Assembly: GCA_020848035.1 (NCBI GenBank)
Contig: JADLAX010000076.1
Location: 1 to 64,000, forward strand
Source of the DNA: Anaerolineae bacterium
Lineage (GTDB): Bacteria; Chloroflexota; Anaerolineae; Promineifilales; Promineifilaceae
Length of the DNA stretch: 64,000 nucleotides
Direction: 5' to 3'
Position numbers and translations under genes: made by a program
Part shown: piece after piece, positions 25,790-35,206 of the stretch
Layout: the number at the start of each line of letters is the position of its first letter
How positions within the stretch are numbered: position 1 is the stretch's first letter
The notes under the pieces: model-generated
What the model was told of the DNA's origin: nothing
What the model saw: only the letters and a program-made list of their open reading frames with translations
Database searches by the model: none

Positions 25790-27346
25790 ATGCAGTTGAC
25801 AACAACCATGACCGAAATCAGACAATCCGTCCAAGAAAGAATGCTGGCGAAGGAAAATGTGCGCGTGTGGGTGACGGCCGTACTTCTTCTCTTCATCTTC
25901 ATCACCGGCTTTGCCATTGTGCAGTACGCCACCCCGGCGCTGGTTGGCAACGACGGCTACTACCACATGAAGATGGGTTACCTCATCCGCACTGAAGGAC
26001 TCACGCCCGATTTTCCCTACCTGCCCTACACCATCCTCAACGAGGCTGCCTACTACGACCATCACCTGCTGTTTCACGTCTTTCTGGCCCTGTTTGCCAC
26101 TACCGACCCTGTGCTGGATGGCGGCCTGGCGCTGACCCAGGGGGCCAAGCTGGCCAGCATCGTCATGCCCTCGCTGGCGTTTTTGGCCATCTGGTGGCTG
26201 CTGCGTGGGCAAAAGGTGCCGTATGCGGCCGTTTGGGCCATTGCCCTCTTGGCCGTCTCCGAGGCGTTTTTGTACCGGATGAGCATGCCGCGTGCCCAGT
26301 CCATGTCGCTGCTGCTGCTAGTTTTGGCGCTGCATTGGCTGCTGCAAGGCAAATATAAATATTTACTGCCGCTGGGCTTTGTTTTTGTTTGGGCCTACAA
26401 CGCCTTCCCCCTGCTCATCGCCGTGGCGGGCACCTACGCCATCGCCACCTTCATGCTGGAGCGACGCTTTGCCTGGCAGGCGCTGGTCTACCCGGCCATC
26501 GGCATTGCCCTGGGGCTGATCATCAATCCCTACTTCCCGCAAAACATCGACTTTATCGTGGGGCATCTGCTGCCAAAGGTGGGCGAATCCAGCACGCCAG
26601 TGGGCAACGAATGGTCGCCTTACCGCACCTGGACCCTGGTAGAGAATTCCGGCGTGGCCTTCATGGCCGTGCTGGCGGGCATTCTGGCCCTGGGCTGGCG
26701 CGAGAAGCGCCTCGACAAACCAACCCTGGTGGCCCTGGGGCTGATGGTGCTGTTTGGCTACATGCTGTTTGAATCGCGCCGCTTTGTCGAATATTTCCCG
26801 CCCTTTGCCCTCATCTTTTTTGCCCTGAGCGCCGCGCCAATTTTGCGCGAGTGGCTGGCGGAATGGGAGGGAAAACGGCCGTACCTCCCCCAACTTACCT
26901 TTGTGGCCCTTCTGCTTTTGCTGGCTTACCCGCTCTATGTCGGCCTTACCGATGCGCGTGAGCTGGTGGCCGACAGCAGCCCCGCCGATCGCTACGCCGA
27001 CGCCACCATCTGGCTGCACGATAACGCGCCGGACGGTACAATGGTGTTCCAGACAGACTGGGACGATTTCACCCGGCTCTTCTTTTACAACAGCAACGCC
27101 GTGTACACCGCCGGGCTGGATCCTACCTTTATGGAACTGGCAGACAAGGCGCTGTTTGACCGCTGGGTCGATATCACCCAGGGACGCGTCGACGCACCTG
27201 GCGCGGCTATCCGCGATGAATTTGGTGCCGCCTACGTCTTCAGCGACCTGAACCACGACGATTTTATGGACGAAGCCGCTGACGATCCGCTGCTGCAAGA
27301 GGTGTACCGGGATGAGTATGCGGTGATTTATCAGGTAATAGAGTGA
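25790..27346 (+). CDS. Polytopic GT-C-like membrane protein
   Basis: The 518-residue protein has about 11 hydrophobic helices and a soluble C-terminal domain. The first outer loop carries GNDGYYHMKMGYLIRTEG; a DGYYH-type motif near the first helix is found in oligosaccharyltransferase- and PMT-like GT-C enzymes, so a lipid-linked sugar transferase is plausible. The C-terminal part (DATIWLHDNAPDGTMVFQTD) resembles the soluble domain of the same superfamily. No donor or acceptor can be inferred. Gap to the methyltransferase gene is filled by a hairpin repeat that starts just after the stop codon. Confidence 0.6.
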   Translation: MQLTTTMTEIRQSVQERMLAKENVRVWVTAVLLLFIFITGFAIVQYATPALVGNDGYYHMKMGYLIRTEGLTPDFPYLPYTILNEAAYYDHHLLFHVFLALFATTDPVLDGGLALTQGAKLASIVMPSLAFLAIWWLLRGQKVPYAAVWAIALLAVSEAFLYRMSMPRAQSMSLLLLVLALHWLLQGKYKYLLPLGFVFVWAYNAFPLLIAVAGTYAIATFMLERRFAWQALVYPAIGIALGLIINPYFPQNIDFIVGHLLPKVGESSTPVGNEWSPYRTWTLVENSGVAFMAVLAGILALGWREKRLDKPTLVALGLMVLFGYMLFESRRFVEYFPPFALIFFALSAAPILREWLAEWEGKRPYLPQLTFVALLLLLAYPLYVGLTDARELVADSSPADRYADATIWLHDNAPDGTMVFQTDWDDFTRLFFYNSNAVYTAGLDPTFMELADKALFDRWVDITQGRVDAPGAAIRDEFGAAYVFSDLNHDDFMDEAADDPLLQEVYRDEYAVIYQVIE

Positions 27347-27349
27347 GAG

Positions 27350-27415
27350 GTTGCAGGTTGCAGGTGGCAAGTTTACCTGCAACCTGCAACTTGCAACTTG
27401 CCACTTGCAACAAAA
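27350..27415. repeat. Intergenic hairpin of the ttgcagg family
   Basis: GTTGCAGGTTGCAGGT (27350-27365) is inverted exactly at 27375-27390, followed by further degenerate heptamers (AACTTGC, CACTTGC) to 27411. It fills the whole gap to the next start codon. A single-arm relative lies at 16990-17030. Confidence 0.75.
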
Positions 27416-27417
27416 AC

Positions 27418-28011
27418 ATGTCAACTATCGAAGCAGAACAATTTGACAAGGGAATGCGCTTTTTGGAGCGCTGGGGCATTGGCCATTTGCGGCGTGAACT
27501 GCTGCACGATGTAACCGGCCGTGTGCTGGAAGTGGGGGCAGGCACCGGGGCCAACTTGCCACTTTACGGCCGTTCCGCCCACACCACGCTCATTGACATA
27601 AAATCGGACAGGCTGGTTCTCGCTCGCCGCAAATCGGGCGAACCGGACACGCCCGCTTCGGTCGCCAACGCCCACCATCTGCCTTTCGCCAGCGATCAGT
27701 TTGACGTGGTGGTAGGTACGCTGGTTTTCTGCTCCATCCCCCAGCCGGAGCTGGCCCTGGCGGAAATCCGGCGCGTGCTGAAGCCAGACGGCCGTCTGCT
27801 CCTCCTCGAACACACCCGCGGCCACGGCCCCCTCTCGCGCCGCTTTACCGACTGGCTGCAGCCGCTCTGGTTTGCCTTGCAAGGGGAATGTCATTTGAAC
27901 CGGGAAACGGCCGTTACCGTGCAAAACGCCGGCTTCACCCTCGAACACAGCTCCATCCACGGCTACGGCCTCTTGCAAATAATGCGGGCCTCGGTAAACG
28001 GTAATTGGTAA
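27418..28011 (+). CDS. SAM-dependent methyltransferase (UbiE/class I type)
   Basis: The 197-residue protein has the Rossmann methyltransferase motif VLEVGAGTGANLPLYG, the acidic end of strand 2 (LIDIKSDRL), the NAHHLPFASDQFDVVVGTLV post-I region and RRVLKPDGRLLLLEH. It resembles small methyltransferases of the METTL7/UbiE group; the acceptor is unknown. The ATG at 27418 is chosen because the upstream extension is translated repeat. Two CGGCCGT palindromes provide its TGR and YGR residues. Confidence 0.75.
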   Translation: MSTIEAEQFDKGMRFLERWGIGHLRRELLHDVTGRVLEVGAGTGANLPLYGRSAHTTLIDIKSDRLVLARRKSGEPDTPASVANAHHLPFASDQFDVVVGTLVFCSIPQPELALAEIRRVLKPDGRLLLLEHTRGHGPLSRRFTDWLQPLWFALQGECHLNRETAVTVQNAGFTLEHSSIHGYGLLQIMRASVNGNW

Positions 28012-28026
28012 TCGGTCATGCTCTTT

Positions 28027-28078
28027 CACCCCTTCACCCCTTCACCCTGTCACCCCCTCACCTTGTCACCCCCTCACC
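28027..28078. repeat. Tandem octamer array (caccccct family)
   Basis: Six to seven copies of an eight-base unit, CACCCCTT or close variants, run from just after the methyltransferase gene into the stop codon of the convergent glutaredoxin-like gene. A second array of the same unit is at 32261. Confidence 0.75.
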
Positions 28079-28490
28079 GCCGACTGCTCACCACCGCAAA
28101 CGCCATCATCCCCACCCCCAGGGCCATAAAGACCCAATTACCATCGTACAGACCAAACAAAAACAGCGCCGTGCCCATGATGCTGTAGAACGGGTTGTCG
28201 CGCAGGGACTGCCACAGGTTCGGCTGGGGTACTTTATAACCCAGGGATTCCAGTTTTTGGCGGAGAACGGCCGTGCTCGGTTCCGTCAACGTGCTGCCAT
28301 CGGGAAACACCAGGGTGGGTACGCTGGCGTTGCCATTGTTGATGGCCATCACCTTGCCCCGGCTCTCCGGGTCTTCGGCGATATTGACATACGCAAACGG
28401 CGCTTGCGCCCGCTCCAACATGCCGCGCACGGGTGGTACCATCGGGCAGGTCGGTGTGCCATACATGATCACTTTTTCGGTTGAGTTCAT
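28074..28490 (-). CDS. Glutaredoxin-like domain with two C-terminal membrane helices
   Basis: The 138-residue protein begins with a thioredoxin-fold segment: VIMYGTPTCPMVPPVRGML, then VNIAEDPESRGKVMAINNG and SVPTLVFPDG with the cis-Pro. Only one Cys is present in the active-site position (TCPMV), so it would work by a monothiol mechanism. The last ~45 residues form two hydrophobic helices. The ATG at 28490 is preferred over 28502 because GGAAA lies just upstream. Substrate unknown. Confidence 0.75.
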   Translation of the reverse strand: MNSTEKVIMYGTPTCPMVPPVRGMLERAQAPFAYVNIAEDPESRGKVMAINNGNASVPTLVFPDGSTLTEPSTAVLRQKLESLGYKVPQPNLWQSLRDNPFYSIMGTALFLFGLYDGNWVFMALGVGMMAFAVVSSRR

Positions 28491-28668
28491 TGAAGTTTCC
28501 ATGCTGGTTAGAGTACCTCAGGCGGGGGAAAGTTACCAGAGGCAAGGCGACACAGTGAAGGGTTGTGTTACGGGATCGCTTTTCTGTTGACAAATCCAGA
28601 TGCCCACGCTAAATTCTTTGAATACGCCTCCATTCTTCTCCGAATATCAATCGTCTAAGGAGATACAG

Positions 28669-30327
28669 TTGTCTTCAAACAATCCCTACACACACGGCTT
28701 AGACAAGAATCCGGCCAACTACATACCCTTGTCACCCCTTACCTTTATTGAGCGCGCAGCCTCCATCTATCCTGACCATACGGCCGTTGTCCATGGTGAA
28801 CGTCGCTATACATGGGCACAAACATTCAGACGAGTACGGCAGCTGGCATCGGCCTTGCAACAACAGGGTATTGGTCTGGGCGACACCGTCTCGGTGATGG
28901 CTTATAACACGCCCGAGATGTTTGAGGCCCATTTTGGGGTACCCGTTACTGGGGCTGTCCTTCATTCGCTCAACACGCGCCTCGATGCCAAAACAATCGC
29001 CTTTATGCTGGATCATGCTGAGTCAAAGGTATTGATCACGGACAGAGAAGCTTCACCGGTGATAGCGGAGGCTTTAACGATGGTTCGGGAACGGCCGTTG
29101 GTCATAGACATAGACGACCCCCTGGCCAACGGCGGAGAACTGATTGGCCAGACTCACTACGAAGCCTTTCTTGCCCAGGGTGATCCAAACTTCGCCTGGT
29201 CATTGCCGGATGAGGAGTGGCAAGCGATTAGCCTCAACTACACCTCCGGCACCACCGGTAATCCCAAAGGCGTGGTCTATCATCATCGTGGCGCTTATCT
29301 GAATGCGATTAGCAACGTGCTGGCCGGTGATTTAGGCAAACACCCCGTTTACCTGTGGACATTACCCATGTTTCACTGCAACGGCTGGTGTTTCCCCTGG
29401 ACATTAGCCGCCGTTGTCGGCACCAATATTTGCTTGCGCAATGTGGACGTGACTCAAATCTACCAGCTCATTGCCGCGGAGGGCGTGACTTTCTACTGCG
29501 GTGCGCCCATTGTGCATAACATGATGATCAATGCCCCCGAGGCAGTGCGTGCCCAGAAACAGCATCGCGTCGAGGGCATGGTGGCGGCCGCCCCACCGCC
29601 AGCGTCGGTCTTGCAGGCCATGGCCGAAAACGATTTTGGCATCACGCACGTTTATGGCCTCACAGAAACATACGGCCCGGCCGTCTTGTGTGAATGGCAC
29701 CGCGAGTGGGATCTGCTGCCTATCGAAGAACAGGCCCGCCTGAAATCGCGGCAGGGGGTTCGTTACCATATGCTTGAAGCGATCATGGTGGCTGACCCGA
29801 TTACGCTGGAGCCGGTGCCTGCGGATGGCCGGTCAATCGGCGAAATTTTCATGCGCGGCAACAATGTGATGATGGGGTATTTGAAGAATTCAACCGCTAC
29901 AGAAGAGGCTTTCGCGGGCGGCTGGTTCCACAGCGGTGATTTGGCCGTCATGCATCCCGACGGTTATGTGGAAATAAAAGATCGGGCCAAAGACATTATT
30001 ATTTCTGGCGGGGAAAACATCTCTACGATTGAGGTGGAAAACGCCCTCTTCCGGCATCCGGCGGTGATGGATGCGGCCGTTGTGGCCAAACCGCACGATA
30101 AGTGGGGCGAAACACCTTGTGCTTTTGTCACCCTCAAAGAGGGCGTTCATTTAAGCGCAGATGAGGTGATTCAATTCTTGCGCGGCCAAATCGCCCACTA
30201 CAAAGTGCCGCGCCATGTGGTCTTTGGCCCCTTGCCCAAAACATCCACCGGCAAAACGCAAAAGGTTGTTTTGCGTGAATGGGCGCAAACGTTGGAACAG
30301 GTCTCAGGCAAAAAGGCCGATGAATAG
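28669..30327 (+). CDS. AMP-forming acyl-CoA synthetase
   Basis: The product belongs to the ANL superfamily, which makes acyl-CoA from an acid, ATP and CoA through an acyl-adenylate. Motifs are YTSGTTGNPKGVVYHHRG (P-loop), THVYGLTETYGP, GWFHSGDLAVMHPDGY, KDIIISGGENIS and the C-terminal catalytic lysine in PKTSTGKTQK. A TTG start at 28669 fits best: AAGGAGA lies six bases before it, while the ATG at 28600 lacks a binding site. It most resembles medium-chain or plant AAE-type ligases. Sixty bases downstream on the same strand is an ECHDC3-like crotonase, so both probably act on the same acyl-CoA. Confidence 0.85.
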   Translation: MSSNNPYTHGLDKNPANYIPLSPLTFIERAASIYPDHTAVVHGERRYTWAQTFRRVRQLASALQQQGIGLGDTVSVMAYNTPEMFEAHFGVPVTGAVLHSLNTRLDAKTIAFMLDHAESKVLITDREASPVIAEALTMVRERPLVIDIDDPLANGGELIGQTHYEAFLAQGDPNFAWSLPDEEWQAISLNYTSGTTGNPKGVVYHHRGAYLNAISNVLAGDLGKHPVYLWTLPMFHCNGWCFPWTLAAVVGTNICLRNVDVTQIYQLIAAEGVTFYCGAPIVHNMMINAPEAVRAQKQHRVEGMVAAAPPPASVLQAMAENDFGITHVYGLTETYGPAVLCEWHREWDLLPIEEQARLKSRQGVRYHMLEAIMVADPITLEPVPADGRSIGEIFMRGNNVMMGYLKNSTATEEAFAGGWFHSGDLAVMHPDGYVEIKDRAKDIIISGGENISTIEVENALFRHPAVMDAAVVAKPHDKWGETPCAFVTLKEGVHLSADEVIQFLRGQIAHYKVPRHVVFGPLPKTSTGKTQKVVLREWAQTLEQVSGKKADE

Positions 30328-30389
30328 GATGAATATTTCGACCCGGTTGGCAGGCTAGCTGGTCGCCCGACGTGTTTGTAGGAGTGGTT

Positions 30390-31184
30390 ATGACTCAGAT
30401 GATGGAAGCAGAACAGATTGTTTTATACGAAGTGAATGACGGGGTTGCGACGGTCACGCTCAATCGTCCGCGCCAGTTTAACGCCATGTCAGAAGAAGTA
30501 TTAAGGGCTTTGCAAATGACACTGGACACCATTGCGGCTGATGATGCCATTCGGGTGGTGGTGTTGGCGGCCAATGGCCCGGCCTTTTGTGCTGGTCATG
30601 ATCTGAAACAGATGCGGGCGAATCCAACCGAGGATTATTACAACGAGCTGTTCGACCAATGCAGCCGGATGATGATGACGATTAATAAAATGCCGCAACC
30701 GGTGATTGCCAGGGTGCAAGGGCTGGCCACGGCCGCTGGCTGCCAGTTGGTGGCCGCCTGTGATTTGGCCGTGGCGGTCGATACGGCCGTATTCGCCACA
30801 TCGGGAATACGGGTTGGGCTGTTTTGCGCCACACCGGCGGTGGCCGTCAGTCGCAATCTGGCCCGCAAACAGGCGATGGAGATGCTGCTAACGGGCGAGT
30901 TTATGGATGCGCCAACGGCCGTTCAATACGGCTTGATCAATCGTGCTGTGCCCGCTGCAGAACTGGATGAAACAGTGCAATGGTTTGTTGATGCGATCGT
31001 TTCAAAATCGGCCGTGGCGGTCTCGATGGGTAAAGAGATGTTTTACAAGCAAATCGAAATGGGCATGGCTGAAGCTTACGAATATGCCAGCACGGTGATG
31101 GCCTGCAACATGATGGCGGAAGATGCGGGTGAGGGCATTGATGCGTTTATGCAAAAACGGCCGCCGCAGTGGCAGCATCGTTAG
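30390..31184 (+). CDS. Enoyl-CoA hydratase/isomerase family protein, ECHDC3-like
   Basis: The 264-residue crotonase-fold protein keeps the oxyanion-hole segments AFCAGHDLKQM and GLATAAGCQLVAACDLAVA, and matches my memory of human ECHDC3 along its length (FATSGIRVGLFCATPAVAVSR, then FMQKRPPQW at the end). The two catalytic Glu residues of classical hydratases are not in place (Gln119 after GC, and no Pro-Glu before RVGL), so hydratase activity is uncertain. GGAG precedes the ATG at 30390. It pairs with the upstream acyl-CoA ligase. Confidence 0.8.
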   Translation: MTQMMEAEQIVLYEVNDGVATVTLNRPRQFNAMSEEVLRALQMTLDTIAADDAIRVVVLAANGPAFCAGHDLKQMRANPTEDYYNELFDQCSRMMMTINKMPQPVIARVQGLATAAGCQLVAACDLAVAVDTAVFATSGIRVGLFCATPAVAVSRNLARKQAMEMLLTGEFMDAPTAVQYGLINRAVPAAELDETVQWFVDAIVSKSAVAVSMGKEMFYKQIEMGMAEAYEYASTVMACNMMAEDAGEGIDAFMQKRPPQWQHR

Positions 31185-31280
31185 GTAGTTCATATCCAGG
31201 AAATCAAACCTTTTAAGATGCTCCCTGCCGTGCCGCCAACGACGACAAGCGTGGAACGGCCGTTAAAAATTCCCAATGCC

Positions 31281-32192
31281 TCACCCCTGCGGCAAAAACA
31301 GCAGCATCACGCCGAGGAAAGCAACGGCCGTTCCCACCATGCCCCGCGCGCTCACCGGCTTTTTGTACACGATGAACTCCACCGGAATCAGCAGCACGGG
31401 CGGCAGGGCCATGAGCGTGGAGGCGATGCCCAGCCGGGTTAGCTGGATGGCCACCAGCGACAGCCAGATGCCCAAAAACGGCCCGGCAATCGAGCCGCCG
31501 ATCATCGCCGGGAACGCCTGCCGGTTGCGCCACTGCCCCAGCGTGGCACGCACCTGGCCGCGGGCCAGCGCCAATCCCCACAAAATGAGCAGCGCCACCA
31601 AAATGCGAATCATCGTGGCGGAGATGGGGGGAAAATCGCCCACCAGCCCGTAGCGCGCCGTCACCAGGTTGGCCACCTGGCCCAACGCCCCGCCCAGGCC
31701 AAACAAAATGCCGCTGCTAAACTGCTTGTTCTCTACGGCCGTTCGCCCCGCCTGCTTCTCCGTCACTACCCAGCCCACGCCGCCGACGGTGAGAAACACG
31801 GCTAACAGCTCCACCCCGCTCACCGTCTCGCCAAACAGCAGCCAGCCAAACAGCGTGCTGATAATCGGCACAGTTGACATAAGCAGCATGGACAGGCGCG
31901 GCCCGATGAGCACATACGCTTTGAACAGCAGCGTGTCCCCCACCACCAGCCCCAAAATGGAGGAGATGGTCAGCCAAAACCAGCGAAAGCCTTCCACCTG
32001 CAGCGGGAAGAAGCTGCCTTCCAGCGCCAGATGGCTCAGGCTGAGAAACAAAAAGGCAAACAGCAAGCGGCTGCGGTTCACCACATCGGAGCCGATAATT
32101 CGGCCGCTGTAGCTAAAAAAGATGGCGGTACCAGACCAGCAAACGGCCGTACCCAGCGCCGCCAGCTCCCCGGCATAAATGAATGACCCCAT
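31281..32192 (-). CDS. EamA/DMT-family transporter
   Basis: The 303-residue protein has ten hydrophobic helices arranged as two EamA repeats, with the typical ends GELAALGTAVCWSGTAIFF and LLIPVEFIVYKKPVSARGMVGT. DMT proteins export or import small metabolites such as amino acids, purines or drugs; this one gives no hint of substrate. It stands between two repeat-bearing gaps as a single gene. Confidence 0.85.
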   Translation of the reverse strand: MGSFIYAGELAALGTAVCWSGTAIFFSYSGRIIGSDVVNRSRLLFAFLFLSLSHLALEGSFFPLQVEGFRWFWLTISSILGLVVGDTLLFKAYVLIGPRLSMLLMSTVPIISTLFGWLLFGETVSGVELLAVFLTVGGVGWVVTEKQAGRTAVENKQFSSGILFGLGGALGQVANLVTARYGLVGDFPPISATMIRILVALLILWGLALARGQVRATLGQWRNRQAFPAMIGGSIAGPFLGIWLSLVAIQLTRLGIASTLMALPPVLLIPVEFIVYKKPVSARGMVGTAVAFLGVMLLFLPQG

Positions 32193-32260
32193 GTTATTTA
32201 TCTCAAAGAAATCTTCGGTAATGTCGCCGCCCGACCGCTTCGCGTACCGTGAACGGCAAT

Positions 32261-32301
32261 CACCCCTTCACCCCTTCACCCCTTCACCCCGTCACCTTGT
32301 C
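32261..32301. repeat. Tandem octamer array (caccccct family)
   Basis: Five copies of CACCCCTT-like octamers lie between the EamA and DeoC-VOC genes, of the same unit as the array at 28027. Confidence 0.75.
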
Positions 32302-32315
32302 CCCCCATCCCCCGC

Positions 32316-33479
32316 TTAATACGCCGTCTCCACCCTCTCCTGCAACTTGCGCCAGACGCGGCGGTAGTGACGGCCGTCCATCAGCTCCAAACTGTTGCCG
32401 TCCGGATCGCGGAAGTAGAGGGAGTGGGTGCCCAGCGACCAATCCTGCTCGTGCTCAATCTCAACTTCGTGGGCCAGCAGGCGAGCGCGCCAGCCGTCCA
32501 TCTGCTCCGGCGGAATGGCCAGACAGGTGTGCCCTTGCCCCCGCGCCCCGTGGGCCGGAATGATGCTTTCGCGTACCGCCAGTTTATTTATGTCAAATAA
32601 AATCAGCGTCGAATTTTGCCCCGTTTGCAGGAAAATGGCGTCTTCAAATTCCTGGCTCACCGGCAGTCCCAGCACTTGCGTGTAGAACGTTTTGGCGCGC
32701 GGAATGTCGGTCACGTAAAGTACCGCCTCGGCCACGCCCAGGATTTCCGTGCCGCCCCGTTTTGCCGCTTCGGCCTCCTGCACAATACGCACGCCGCTGC
32801 TCACCCCCAGCCGGTTGGCACCGGCGGCCACCATGCGCCGCGCATCGTCCAGCGAGCGAATGCCACCCGACGCCTTGACGCCCATGCTTTGCCCGACGGT
32901 GTGGCGCATCAGGGCCACATCTTCCACCGTCGCCCCGCCGCCGCTAAAGCCGGTGGAGGTTTTGACAAAATCGGCTCCGGCCTCTTTGGCCAGCTTGCAG
33001 ACGCGCACCTTTTCCTCGTTGCTCAGGTAGCTGGTTTCGATGATCACTTTACATAAAGCGCCATTGGCATGGCAGGTTTGGGTAACGGCCGTAATTTGCG
33101 CCAGGGTAAATTCATCATCCTTGCTCTTCACCGCGCCGATGTTGATCACCATGTCAATTTCCGTCGCGCCATTCTCGATAGCCGTCTGCGCTTCCGACAC
33201 TTTCTCCTTGGTGGTGGTGGCCCCCAGGGGAAAACCAACCACGGCCACCACCTTCACGGCGCTGCCCGTCAGCTGCTCGGCAGCAAAACGCACATTGGTC
33301 GGGTTCACGCACACGGAAAAGAAATGATGCCGCACCGCCTCGCGGCAAATCTGGGCAATCATCGCCTCGGTGGCGTCGGGTTTGAGCAGGGTATGGTCAA
33401 TCAGCCCCGCCACGCGGGTGGGGTCTTCGTCAATCAGCTGGATCAGCTGCTCGGTCGTGGCCGTGGTTAAGTCAGTCAT
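32316..33479 (-). CDS. deoC: Deoxyribose-phosphate aldolase fused to a VOC (glyoxalase-like) domain
   Basis: Residues 1-235 are a complete DERA, which splits 2-deoxyribose 5-phosphate into glyceraldehyde 3-phosphate and acetaldehyde. Schiff-base Lys173 (FVKTSTGF), Lys202 (VKASGGIR) and Asp109 ([13 protein letters not shown]) have the spacing of short bacterial enzymes. Residues ~248-370 are a VOC domain ([20 protein letters not shown] ... [14 protein letters not shown]), a fold of metal-dependent glyoxalases, dioxygenases and resistance proteins. The frame is continuous with no gap or restart. The ATG at 33479 has GAGGAAAA upstream. The fusion is not one I know; a role in detoxifying an aldehyde is a guess. 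Confidence 0.85.
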   Translation of the reverse strand: MTDLTTATTEQLIQLIDEDPTRVAGLIDHTLLKPDATEAMIAQICREAVRHHFFSVCVNPTNVRFAAEQLTGSAVKVVAVVGFPLGATTTKEKVSEAQTAIENGATEIDMVINIGAVKSKDDEFTLAQITAVTQTCHANGALCKVIIETSYLSNEEKVRVCKLAKEAGADFVKTSTGFSGGGATVEDVALMRHTVGQSMGVKASGGIRSLDDARRMVAAGANRLGVSSGVRIVQEAEAAKRGGTEILGVAEAVLYVTDIPRAKTFYTQVLGLPVSQEFEDAIFLQTGQNSTLILFDINKLAVRESIIPAHGARGQGHTCLAIPPEQMDGWRARLLAHEVEIEHEQDWSLGTHSLYFRDPDGNSLELMDGRHYRRVWRKLQERVETAY

Positions 33480-33814
33480 CGTTTTCCTCACAAAATGCTG
33501 TACTCCAGCACAATCAGCCTTGTTGACATAACGGGACGATTGCCGGAGTTCGTTTTGGTTATCGTCAAAAGCTGTAAGGGGAAATCGTATTACGGATTTT
33601 GGATTTTGCAACTGAAAGGAGCGGCGCGGGTGCACAAACAACTTGTCGGGCAAAGCAATTAACTCACGCCAAGACGCAAAGGGTAAAGGGAAAAATTTGC
33701 ATCTTGGCGACTTGGCGTGAAATTTAATGACAACCGATTCGTAGACACGTGAATTTTGCGGCGAAGAAGCAGTATAATTGCCTCAATTCTGCTGCCTGCG
33801 TTTCAAGGATCAAG
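33480..33814. other. Intergenic region with one hairpin
   Basis: The gap of 335 bases is divergent between deoC-VOC and a lipoprotein gene, so it should carry two promoters. Apart from the hairpin at 33664-33720 I see no gene or RNA in it. Confidence 0.5.
33664..33720. repeat. Intergenic hairpin of the cgccaaga family
   Basis: TCACGCCAAG (33664-33673) and CTTGGCGTGA (33711-33720) are exact reverse complements, with degenerate copies of the same word (AAGACGCAAAG, ATCTTGGCGA) between them. Confidence 0.65.
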
Positions 33815-35203
33815 ATGAAAAAAAGTGTTGTTTTGCTTATTTTTTGCCTGCTAATTGGTTTGATGGGCTGCAATGCTGCGGCGGAAACGGCCGTTTCCCA
33901 ACTCCCCACCGCCACGCCTGTAATGATGGATACGGCCGTACCGCCCACACGCACCCCAACCCCCACGCCGCTGCCTGCAACGTCCACACCCATTCCGCCA
34001 ACCCAAACGCCAACGGTCACAGCTACCCCTTCACCCACAGCAACCCCAAATTTCAACTGCCCCCAACCAGGCGGCAACCCCATTCTAGAAAAATCGGTGG
34101 ATTTTTCGGAATTTTCTGAAAAACTTGTTGGTTACCTTAATGCCGGAGGAAACATCGAACAACTTCCAGAGTTGCTGGACTCTATGGATATCAGCAATGA
34201 AGTTTTTCTAGTAGATATGAATAACGATACCGTTCTTGAACTTGTGTTGAACGTAGCCGTTCCGATTCCCGAAGAATCATATTTGTATGATTACGGAACA
34301 ACTTTGTTGCAGTGCCGTAACGGCAGTTTTGAGAAAATTTATTATAGCTGGCTGGGGAATTATTCCTTTTTTCGTTACACATTCTCAGATGATGTGGACA
34401 ATGATGGCAATCAAGATGTCATTATTGTGGGTGGCGTTGGTGGTTCAGCTTGTAATTTGGTGCCAGCCGTTCTTATTTGGAGTGGAGATTCAATCATTGA
34501 TGCATCGCCGGATTACCGAGAATTAGAACTTGGCTGCTCTCAAGAGGATATTGTTTTGACCGAAGATATTGATGGTGATGGTGTTAAAGAGCTAATTGTT
34601 TCTGGATGGACTGTAGGACATTTAAGCTATGCACCCCCGCGTACCATTACGCAAACATTTAGCTTACAAGCGAAAACATACCAGTTGCAGATCACAGAGT
34701 ATGGTCCACCGGAATTGTTAGTGTATACAATCAATGATGCCCAACAGGCCCTGGATAGCGATGATATGGCTTTGGCTGTACTACTTTACGAAGACATCGC
34801 CCAAAATCAGACAACACAAACGATCCCATCCTACGATTTGCCTTTGCCTCAACAAGTGGAAAATTATGAGATTGAGGTGGATCGTGCCAAAGGATATCAA
34901 CAGGGGTTTGCCTTATTTCGTTTGGCAGGGCTTCAAACCGTTCTTGGAAACACAGAAGAAGTAGAGTGGGCATTGGCTCAACTTCAAGCGCGATTCCCTG
35001 AAGGTTCACCGGGTTTTGAGTTTAATGCACTGGCTCTCCTGCTAGTCGATTCCTTGCAGCAAGGTCGAACGCCAAAATTTTCTTGTGAGATTGTTACAAG
35101 AGAAATTGAAAAGTCCTATCCAGACCTTTCGTTTCATTTCTACTGGGGGCTCAACATAGCTGCATACTGGACAGAAACAATTTGCCCTTTTAGCGAGCCA
35201 TAG
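33815..35203 (+). CDS. Lipoprotein with FG-GAP-like repeats
   Basis: The product starts with a lipoprotein signal (LLIFCLLIGLMGC) and a Thr/Pro-rich linker of about 60 residues, then a domain with several calcium-loop repeats: LVDMNNDTVLELVLN, DDVDNDGNQDVIIV and EDIDGDGVKELIVSG. A helical C-terminal part follows. It is related in design to the tandem lipoproteins at 17051 and 18419 but lacks their shared tail. The ATG at 33815 has AAGGA upstream. Its stop codon is only three bases from the end of the convergent tupC gene, with no visible terminator between. Confidence 0.65.
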   Translation: MKKSVVLLIFCLLIGLMGCNAAAETAVSQLPTATPVMMDTAVPPTRTPTPTPLPATSTPIPPTQTPTVTATPSPTATPNFNCPQPGGNPILEKSVDFSEFSEKLVGYLNAGGNIEQLPELLDSMDISNEVFLVDMNNDTVLELVLNVAVPIPEESYLYDYGTTLLQCRNGSFEKIYYSWLGNYSFFRYTFSDDVDNDGNQDVIIVGGVGGSACNLVPAVLIWSGDSIIDASPDYRELELGCSQEDIVLTEDIDGDGVKELIVSGWTVGHLSYAPPRTITQTFSLQAKTYQLQITEYGPPELLVYTINDAQQALDSDDMALAVLLYEDIAQNQTTQTIPSYDLPLPQQVENYEIEVDRAKGYQQGFALFRLAGLQTVLGNTEEVEWALAQLQARFPEGSPGFEFNALALLLVDSLQQGRTPKFSCEIVTREIEKSYPDLSFHFYWGLNIAAYWTETICPFSEP

Positions 35204-35206
35204 GCA

